NCBI GenBank assembly: GCA_948146395.1
Contig: OX411551.1
Coordinates: forward strand, 47,448,854 to 47,512,853
Reading direction: 5' to 3'
Source: Fragum whitleyi
Lineage: Eukaryota > Mollusca > Bivalvia > Cardiida > Cardiidae
Length of the DNA stretch: 64,000 nucleotides
Under the pieces are notes generated by a model. The model saw only the letters and a program-made list of their open reading frames with translations, ran no database searches and had not been told where the DNA came from. The position numbers and the translations under genes were made by a program. Every line of letters starts with the position of its first letter. Position 1 is the first letter of the stretch. Positions 56,297 through 64,000 of the stretch are shown here, one piece after another.

Positions 56297-57251
56297 AAGG
56301 ATTAAGTGACTATTAAGGACCTGTAAACAACAGTGTGATAATAACACCATACTAATCTATAAACAGTTACTTTAATTAATTGCCAGGTAGCAAACACATT
56401 AACTTGCAAATCACTGTAGGAAAGCATTCCTACATTATTTGCTTGTGAATTCCTGTGCAGCCTGACCTAGTACAATGCATTTGAAACAATTGATTCCATA
56501 CAAAAATAATGCATTACAAGCAAGATGAATCATGGACATAGAAATGTTTATTAGAAGGCTATATATTTAGACTGATCTTAAATAATGCAGGCAAAGATAA
56601 ATATGCTAGGCTGGTCTTTGTAACTAACAAATGGATGCAAAATTGTAACAGCAATCTGATAGGATATTCTGCAAATTGTTAGTTTTAGACAGAACAGTCT
56701 GCTCAGTCTAACTCCCCAAATTGCAAATAATCATGAGAAATGTGAAATCTCAGATAAACAGGGGTTCAAAGTATGCGAAATTGCTTCAAGCATACATTGG
56801 ACACCATAATACCGAAATAAGCAGATTTGACAGAATTTTGCCTCTAGACAATTATCAAATGCAATAAAACAGCAATAATACAGTTAAAACAAGATAAACA
56901 AGACAAAACAAGGAAAGGGATTATGGTCAAGGCAAGGGTTAAAGTTCTGGTAAATTTCCACTGACTCAGGCCACCTGCAGGGCAGAATTTAGTCATCCTC
57001 AGGGATCAAACATGAGCACAGCTGCGATAATGTAACATTTTCCTCACTGTACCAGTTCACATTGGCAGTCAAGGAGGGCAGTTCTGCCAAGTTCTTCAAC
57101 TGTTAAGTAGCATTATGTCATGAAAGCAATGATGACAGATACACAAGTGTCAAGCAAGCCTTTGATTTTTGAACAGTCTAATCCTTTCCTAAAAGCAGTT
57201 TCTTCCATAATGTAAACAACCCTTCTCCATATAAAAATCCAAGTTTACAAA
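56297..57251 (-). repeat. gypsy 5' LTR, outer part
   Basis: Matches 27573-28529 of the 3' LTR from AGGATTAAGTGACTATTAAG to TCCAAGTTTACAA. The terminal ACA appears altered by loss of a C. Together with 38965-40520 it gives about 2.51 kb. Confidence 0.85.
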
Positions 57252-57256
57252 ATGCC

Positions 57257-58781
57257 CTACAGACTTGAAAAATGGCAAGGATGATCAGCATTTGGACCAT
57301 AATAAGAATAGCTAAAATCATAACTGTTTGACCACCAAGTGCGGAGCTTACCGGGGGAAGTGGTAGTACATTGTTAAAAAAAATAAATCCTTAACGTTCT
57401 TCTTCTTCTGAACTAGAATCCCTACAACCTTTCTATTTGACACGGATGATCACCTCATAGACCCTATTTTACATAGCTATAACCATGAATGTTTGGCTAC
57501 CATGTAAAGAGCACTGGGGGAGAGGGCAGTATTTCGGGTCAAGTTTGAAATTTTAAACCTTCTTCTGATGATGAAGTAGGAACCGTACAGGCTCTTAATT
57601 TTGCATGAGTCTTCAGCTCATATGCGTTAACCAAAAAAAATATAGTCATGATTGTTTTGTGACCAGGGGCAAAGACCAAAGGGGAGGGGGTGGTGCTTTG
57701 TGGCAAATTTAACAATTGTTAAAATTTTTTACTGAACTAGAATTCCTACAGCTTTTTCATTTGATATAGAATAATCAGCTCATAGAACTTAATTTAAAGA
57801 GCTATTATGACTGTTGGGCCACCAGGTGCGGAGCAACAGGGGGAGAGGGTAGTACTTCAGGTCAATTTTAACGTTTGAACATTTTTTAAGCTTTCCTGAG
57901 CACAAAGTGTTCTTTGAGGTACTGTGATCACCCTTTGTCCAGCTTCCGTCCTGTGGTTGTCGCCTGGCATCTGTCAACAATTTCTTTAAACGACATCTTG
58001 TCCTAAACTACTGGGCCAATTTACAACAAATTTTACAGAAATGTTTTATAGGTGGTCCCCTCTAAGATAGCTTGAAGAATTTAAATCCATGAAAAACTTT
58101 GGTTGCTATGGCAGCCAAAGTTGAGATTTAAGAAAATCTTTAAAATTCTTCTTCTGATGAACAAGAAGCCCTACAGCTTTGGAATTTGCCTAGGATGATC
58201 AGTTCATAGACCTTAATGATGATAGCTAAAATTATAACTGTTGGGCCACCGGGTGCGCAGTACCAGGAGGGGGTAGAACTTTCAGTCAATTTTGTTATCT
58301 TTAACTTTCTTCTTCTGAACTAGGAGCCCTACAGACTGGAATAAAGACATGGACCATCACACCACTGAGGTTTATTCTACTCCAATAATTCATACTTAAA
58401 TCTAATTCTAAAGTCCTATATAGTCAAAGAACAACCTGAACATATGCGCAGTCAGATGTTGGTCTATATCACCTGATTTTTTTTTAACAAAGATAAGCAT
58501 GAAAATGTTGTACTAAAGTTATCCCAGATATTCTCTTGTAAAATGATCATGCAAAAACCAACGACTGATAAGTAAACAATTCCATTTTGGATTTTGTATT
58601 TTCAATCAGAAATAGTAAAACTGAGACTGTTGAATCTTACTGGTCTGACCATAAGATTATTTTCCTTTACACATAAATTTGTTAAAGTTCAATAACTGTA
58701 TCATCTGAATCAAAAGTAATGCAAGTTACCCTCAGGTGCTTTTACTCAGGAGAGCGGACCAGGGCCAAAGGTCCTCTTGTT
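57257..58781 (+). mobile_element. right part of the pearl-like element split by gypsy
   Basis: Continues the ~150-185 bp units (TTCTTCTTCTGAACTAGAAT, CCTACAGACTTG) interrupted at 26011. A second head-like stretch with TTTAAACGACATCTTGTCCT is near 57985. It ends with the hairpin GGACC/GGTCC followed by TCTTGTT at 58756-58781. Confidence 0.65.
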
Positions 58782-58799
58782 TGAGATAGGGCGAGCCGT

Positions 58800-60246
58800 T
58801 GTTATCCATTTTATATATTTTATTTGTAACTTACATAAGTGAACACATGAACATTAACTGTCTCACGGAGACAGATCTAAAACCTTGTATCTATATACAT
58901 GTTTTTGTTTGCAGATGACATTGTCTCATTTACTACAAGTTAATCAAGTCAACAATAATCTCTATTAGACTGTTTGTATACATATTCCCATGAATCAGGT
59001 TTAACAATTAATGTGAATAAAGCCAAAGTTGTTATTTTCGAGAAGAGAAAAATCAAATTAATTATCAATTTTACATTAATGACTAACGTTTAGAAATTGT
59101 TGAAAACTTTATCTATTTAGGTATAAAATTTGTTAAAAACGATAGCCTTGCGAGTGCAACCCACGCCCTGGGTGAACACGCTTTAAAGGCCATGAATAAT
59201 CTTCTCATACTCTTTAAGCGAGTTAAATTTGATATCAAAACTAAATTACTCTTATTTGACCGAATGGTAGCACCTATTCTTCTATATGCATCGGAAGTAT
59301 TAGATATATAGCTATTCAAGGATATTGGTAAAATAGATGTTAAATATTGTAAAACTATTCTCGGCGTGGAGCAACAATCATCTACTTCAGCAGAACTTGG
59401 TGAATTAGGAAGATTCCCGTTGAGAGTAAAGCGCTGAAAGTATTCCTTTGATTTTTTCCATCTCAATTAAACAGAGAATATGCGATACATATGTACAAGA
59501 ATGGAATGTGTCCATGGACGCTTCTACAAAACTAGAAAGTTACGTTAAATTCAAACAAGAATTCAATTTCGAACCATACCTACAAAATATTAACAATGAA
59601 AGGTTAAAACAACTCACTCGCTTTCGTAAATCAGCAAATGACGTAGCAATAGAAATCAGTAGATCTAGATATCTTCTTGTGAAAAAAAAACAAAACAAAA
59701 AAAAAAAAAACCAGAATATGTTTTTGTTGTTCACAATCCGCCATTGAAACAGAATATCATTTCTTACTTGTATGTCCATATTATAGAGAAATCCGCAAAC
59801 ATTTTTCTCAGTTTGTGGCCTTCTATTACAAAATTTATCAACATACTTAGTTCTAAAGTAAAACAGTACAAAGTTTCTAAACATATTGACTTAGCATATG
59901 AACACCAGAAGCTCAAAATTGAAAGAACCTGTCTAGATTCAAATAGCATTTAAGCATTCATATCTTTCAATTACAACATTTATCACTTTAATGAATGTTC
60001 CATGTGATAAATGAAGTGTAAAAGAAACTATATGAATCATGAATTTATGAAGCTCAGACGTTTGCAAATTAGTGTAAGTGTATGTTCGAAATATGTACTT
60101 GTATATCTAAAAAAGATGTTAATTTATGTTATAAATGTATGCATCTTACCATTGAGCCATATTCTTGTGTTATATTCTTTGTAAATGGCCAATGGCAAAT
60201 ATTTTGGCGACTTGCCAACTAAAGAAATTGAATTGAATTGAATTGA
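58800..60246 (+). mobile_element. 3' part of a LINE (non-LTR retrotransposon), decayed
   Basis: Plus-strand remnants of a reverse transcriptase: FADDIVSFTT (catalytic box, near 58910-58945), GLTINVNKAKVVIFEK (59000-59045), then a C-terminal thumb-like region (FIYLGIKF, LYASEVLD, GELGRFPL) and a zinc-binding-type tail with CFCC and YHFLLVCPYYREIRKHF (about 59730-59800). Stops and frameshifts are frequent. The element ends with a (GAATT)n tail at 60221-60246. The 5' part is absent, as usual for truncated LINE copies; the clade cannot be set. Confidence 0.75.
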
Positions 60247-60247
60247 A

Positions 60248-60963
60248 TCGTAAAATTGACCCATTTGTCGATCAAAACCATTCAAAAGCACTCACTGAGT
60301 GCTCCAATTATTCATTCCAAACACTCCTCTAATCACCCAAAGACGCTTAGAAATAGGTTAAAGATGCTTGAAAATCGTTCAAAATGAATAATGTTTCAAT
60401 CAAATCGATTTAATAGGTGCAGGGTTATATTTGCTGGTCTTGATTTTAAATCGGCTGATTCTACTGTGAGGACACAAAATCAGATGAAAGGTTAGGCTAA
60501 TCTTAAAAAAAGCAGGTAAACATTATTTCAATTCGATGAAATTATCGTTTAAGTTTTAAGTTCCTCCTAATTCATTCGAAACGCGCTCCACACTAATTCA
60601 ATGTTATTGTTAAGATAATTCCATTATCATCCAAATCGTCAATTTCGCACCGTTTCTAAATTGGAGGGGGGGGGGGGTATAAATACGAATAAATAAATAA
60701 CCACAATTGAAACTGGTTGATTGATGGCGAAGTTTGACACAGTTCTATCTTCCTATTATCAGGTGCTGCAACTTTTGACGCTACCAAATCCAATCAAGTC
60801 AGAGGGGTCAAAGAATTGTTTTAGCGATTTGACTGTAGTTGTTGATTGTAATAATAGTTTTGAATGGTTTTGAATGGTTAGAGTGAATATTTGGTGTGTA
60901 TTATTAGAGATATGAGTGAGTGATTTAAAGAATAGTTTTGATCGATCATCGTCAATTTCACGA
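60248..60963. mobile_element. AT-rich fold-back element, copy 2
   Basis: The left end (AAATTGACCCATTTG, ATTCAAAAGCACTCACT) is complemented by the right end (AGTGAGTGATT, TGATCGATCATCGTCAATTT), giving imperfect long inverted ends of about 150 bp. Related copies are at 9785-10205 and 62906-63360. A 13-G run lies at 60666-60678. Confidence 0.6.
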
Positions 60964-61487
60964 TGCTATGCTAACTGTAGCGGGGGTCTAGATAAGAGGA
61001 GGAAGAGTCTGTCTAAAATTTCGATTTCTCGATAAAACCCCAATGTAATGGGTACTCATTTGAATCGTCTCGGTGAAACGTTTCAAATAAGTACCAACAA
61101 CATACGGTTAAGGTGAGAAATAATTTAATATTAACATTTGAAAACCAAAATACCCCCTCTATCTGTAGCTCTGTGTGATAAACAAATAGTCCAAAGTAAA
61201 AAATATTTTTCTTGTTATATATTTTGCTTCTGTTTATTTAATATGTTTTGTAAAATCTTGCTTTTAACCAATTGAAGATTTAATTCTCTTTGAATTATTT
61301 GAAATCATAATATATGTACAGTCGTAAATTTCCAGAATTTAATGCTGATAACTGTTTAAAAATAAAAAATTTAGAATGCTGAAATGCTTTTGCTTTTTAT
61401 ACCCCCGTCGAAAGACATTTTACGTCCCGTGTCATGAGCCCAGCATTAGCCTATCGTATGACAGTTTTCCACCTTATTTCCTGCTCA
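60964..61487. other. unassigned AT-rich sequence
   Basis: No gene or recognisable repeat is seen. Confidence 0.4.
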
Positions 61488-61731
61488 GAAATGTTGATCT
61501 GGAGGTCCATGGTTAGATCCCCGACGGCGGCACTAATCCTTTCCGATTATTTGTCTACCACCAGTCGGTTGATAATCGTAGACGTATGCGAGATAGCAGC
61601 TTGAGGCTAGGAAAGGGTGTTATGGCGGCACTGGTGTGAGAAATACCAGAAATCCGTTGTTAGGTGCTCCAGCCGCCGCGATATGGCTGAAATAATGTTG
61701 AAAGCGGCGTAAAACCCCATTCAAATCAAAT
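61488..61731 (+). mobile_element. SINE copy, plus strand
   Basis: B-box-like GGTTAGATCC near the left edge, then the shared body (GCGAGATAGCAGCTTGAGGC, CCGCCGCGATATGGCTGAAA) and an ATTCAAATCAAATT tail. Confidence 0.65.
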
Positions 61732-61795
61732 TAATCAGAAATGTTGACCTAGTAAAATCACGGTGGGGAATCACGTGACACACATTTTACGATAT

Positions 61796-62563
61796 TTTTA
61801 TACGTCGATAGATCGAGGGCATATTATTTTTTACCTGTATGTATGATTGTTTGTCCCCTACAAACTTTCACATCGACCATTACATTTGATCGGTAAGTGA
61901 TAGTGACAAGACCCTCAAGTCAGGGTCATATTCTCAACAAGGGCGTAACTCTCATTACGCAATTTACGCAAGTGCGTTAAAGAAATATTAATCAGTTGAA
62001 AAGTATCGCAGATGAATGATCAAAACATCAAATTACAGCTTATGCAATCTGCAATTACGATCTTTTGATTATTCACCAACGCACAAATCATGAAAAAGGG
62101 GCGGACAGAGGACATTCATCTTATGTCTCAGTCCACATATCGGCTTTATCCTGTATATTCTTTGTTTGTCGCCTTGTGATTGCGTAAATATTTGTAAGTC
62201 CTAGATACGCCTATGCTCAAGGTCACTTTATTTCAACATAACAACTTAAAAATTGGTCCTAACTTTTGATTGGTAAGTGGAAGAGCGTGCATATTTCACC
62301 TGTGCATTGCTTGTGACGAGACTTTCTGTAGATACCAACTTCAAGATCATTGGTCAAGGTCATTTTCAAGGTTAACTTTGTTGAGAATTTAAACCAACAT
62401 TTGTCATTTCTTTGCAATGGTAAGTGTAATTGCTTTCATCTTTCACAAGTATATTGCTTGTGGTAAGACATTTTAGAAAAAGTCAATGTCATAAATCTCA
62501 AGGTTACTGTTTAAAAATGATGGCTGTTGCAGGGGCATTGGTGTTTCTGAAACATATCTTGTT
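61796..62563 (+). mobile_element. TATGCCCCC-family pearl-like repeat, diverged
   Basis: Starts TTTTTATACGTCGATAGATC with a partial GGGCATA partner, has AAGGTCA-type words at ~200-bp spacing, and ends with the hairpin TGTTTC/GAAACA then TATCTTGTTT, like the copy at 8912-9548. Confidence 0.6.
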
Positions 62564-62905
62564 TCAATAATTATGTAAACACTTGGCCGATTTGAATAGG
62601 GTTCGAAGCAGAGAAGGCGGAAAACGCCAGGAATTTACTGGCTGTGGACAAGCTGAATTTTGAAATTCTCATATACTTTTGAAAAAATTATGAAGCCTCC
62701 ATGAAAATGTGGCGTTTTCTTGATTGAAGGGGGTTTTTTTACATCGAAAGTCCGTTTAAAAGTGTCGAATTGAATAATATTTCGGTTTGGATTATATGAT
62801 GGTTTATTTCTAGAGATTAGTAGGGACGCTTAGTTTTCAAGCTAGTCGCGCGCTACAATTCCAAATTCAAAATAAAAAAAATAGTTAAAATCAATGGCTC
62901 AGACC
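62564..62905. other. unassigned sequence
   Basis: No gene or recognisable repeat is seen. Confidence 0.4.
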
Positions 62906-62960
62906 TTCATTCATTCATTCATTCATTCATTCATTCATTCATTCATTCATTCATTCATTC
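62906..62960 (+). repeat. (ATTC)n microsatellite, about 14 units
   Basis: Uninterrupted TTCA/ATTC repeats sit at the left edge of the third AT-rich fold-back copy, whose own sequence is rich in ATTCA and may have seeded it. Confidence 0.85.
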
Positions 62961-63360
62961 AAAACACTCACTCAAACCCTAAACGCTCGAAAATTGTTTA
63001 AAACGCATCGAAATCATACAGAATGATTAACTTTCATTCAAATCGTTGTACAATTATTCCCTAATGTATCGTCGACGTTCTTTCAAAAACTCGCAACTAC
63101 AGCTTTAAACAAGCTGCAGTTACGAGATTTTAGCAGAATACCGACGGTATGTTGTAAATCGACTGATTTGTCCGTGGAGACTCACACACAGCAAAGTTCA
63201 TATCTAGATTAATAAAAGAGGAGAATTAAGATATCCGTATTTTTTCCATTTGAACGAAATTGGTGATATTGTATTACATACCTTAAAAACCTTTCCAAAC
63301 TCGCTCCTCCCTCTTATTCCATTTCATTCGGAAACAATTTCATATACATTCACCCTGTTA
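62961..63360. repeat. AT-rich fold-back repeat family, copy 3
   Basis: Shares AAAACACTCACTCAAA and the later CTCGCTCC...ATTCCATTTCATTCGGAA segment with the other two copies, with strong divergence between. Confidence 0.5.
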
Positions 63361-63842
63361 ATTTTTTTCACGATGTTGTTAACTGTTCACAGTATTTCTT
63401 CCTAGGTAATCCTATGCATGAAATACAACAGCGGTCTAGCATTTAGCTGAACCTTACTTTTAGCCTGAAAGTGTATTTTAAACATTAAAACATTGTGGCA
63501 AAAGTGGCATATCAGTTTTTATTTCCGGACTATTTGAGGGCCGTACCAACCTAGGAAGTAATATGTGACTAGAGCAGATCCGAATGAGAACCGACCTTGT
63601 TACCAACCAACCTTACATGGGTTATCTGTATGAGTCCTTTTCGGAACTTCGTAAAATACTGGTTCGAGCTAGAAAAAGGATGTAGCTGAAATCAATCAAG
63701 GTCAGTATTTTGATGCAGAATTTCTATAAAGAGATGAAAACTTTGCATATGTGTATTTGCATACTCTACATATGGATATATACTTTACGACTCACCGCAC
63801 AAAATCTTCCAATACCCTTTTGCAATTTGAGCAGTCGGTTTT
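63361..63842. other. unassigned sequence
   Basis: No gene or repeat is recognised. Confidence 0.4.
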
Positions 63843-64000
63843 AATTGGTTGAATGGAGTTTTACGCCGCTTACAACATTATTTCAGTTATATCGCAGCGG
63901 CTGGAGCACCTAACAATGGTTTCCTGGTATTTCTTTCACCAGTAAAACCATCACATTCTTTCCTAGCTTCCAGCTGCTATCTCACATAGGTCTACGATTA
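63843..64000 (-). mobile_element. SINE, minus strand, cut by the window end
   Basis: Begins with the tail side (TTGAATGGAGTTTTACGCCG) and continues through the body (TTCCAGCTGCTATCTCACAT). The tRNA-like head, if present, lies beyond the window. Confidence 0.7.

Larger units (their letters stand above)
26012..57251 (-). mobile_element. Ty3/gypsy LTR retrotransposon, about 14 kb without insertions, heavily interrupted
   Basis: Minus-strand order: 5' LTR (57251-38965, split by element A), tRNA-Leu-type primer site, a 1.8-kb leader with tandem repeats, gag with a CCHC knuckle, protease (DTGA), reverse transcriptase (YLDD), RNase H (TDAS), integrase (HHCC and DDE residues), an extra zinc-finger-like frame, and the 3' LTR. 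RT preceding integrase places it in Ty3/gypsy rather than copia. No envelope-like frame was seen. It is inactive: gag and pol carry many stops, a few frameshifts and a 1.36-kb insertion. Confidence 0.9.

Noticed and set aside
26012..57251. Reading the gypsy element as an endogenous virus with an envelope gene
   Set aside because: No frame with signal peptide, furin-like site or membrane segments was seen between integrase and the 3' LTR; the frame there is zinc-finger-like.

Overview
The window is nuclear DNA of a bivalve mollusc. The evidence is the density of bivalve-type interspersed repeats: elements with a (GTCY)n microsatellite, 160-165 bp core repeats and AGGTCA-rich modules, headed by hairpins such as the AGCTCACCTGAGCA type. 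tRNA-derived SINEs and AT-rich, intron-split coding sequence agree with this. The species cannot be fixed from the sequence. Only one gene looks like an intact host gene: a C2H2 zinc-finger protein (5354-6496, +). Almost everything else is mobile-element sequence.

Layout. 1-2209: two non-autonomous DNA transposons (241-750; 947-2203). 2210-7590: the zinc-finger locus, with a perfect 27-bp hairpin downstream. 7590-20190: a TTAA MITE, then stacked pearl/Helentron-like repeats, a duplicated OB-fold-like exon, a Tc1/mariner relic and a second OB-fold-like exon split by an inserted repeat. 20880-24540: SINEs around a decayed Pif1-type helicase that runs into an endonuclease-like segment (minus strand). 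24560-26011 and 57252-58781: one pearl-like repeat cut in two.

The cut is caused by a 31-kb nested stack. A minus-strand Ty3/gypsy retrotransposon (26012-57251, 5-bp target duplication ATGCC, 2.5-kb LTRs, tRNA-Leu-type primer site, broken gag and pol) carries one pearl-like repeat in pol (31462-32822). In its 5' LTR it carries a 15.8-kb insertion, element A (40521-56296), with TCCYGTACG inverted ends and clusters of GCGTAA/GCGGAA motifs. Inside A lies element B (44660-54888), with CAGTGCTCTCAATAAG inverted ends and a six-exon, phase-consistent gene for a DDE-like putative transposase of about 1,072 aa (51755-46548, minus). Element B also holds a series of GTAAC...GACAGAC boxes about 190 bp apart. 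The 1.26-kb element at 947-2203 has the same ends as B and looks like its internally deleted derivative.

58782-64000: the 3' end of a LINE, a fold-back repeat family, SINEs (one cut by the window end) and another pearl-like repeat.

Working model: most repeats here end in a small hairpin followed directly by a TCTTGTT-like terminus. This looks like a Helitron/Helentron-type 3' end, and the helicase-endonuclease relic is the kind of machinery that could have moved them. Element B, with its spliced gene, its derivative and its box array, is the best candidate for an undescribed transposon system. All statements come from reading by eye; no alignment or database search was run.
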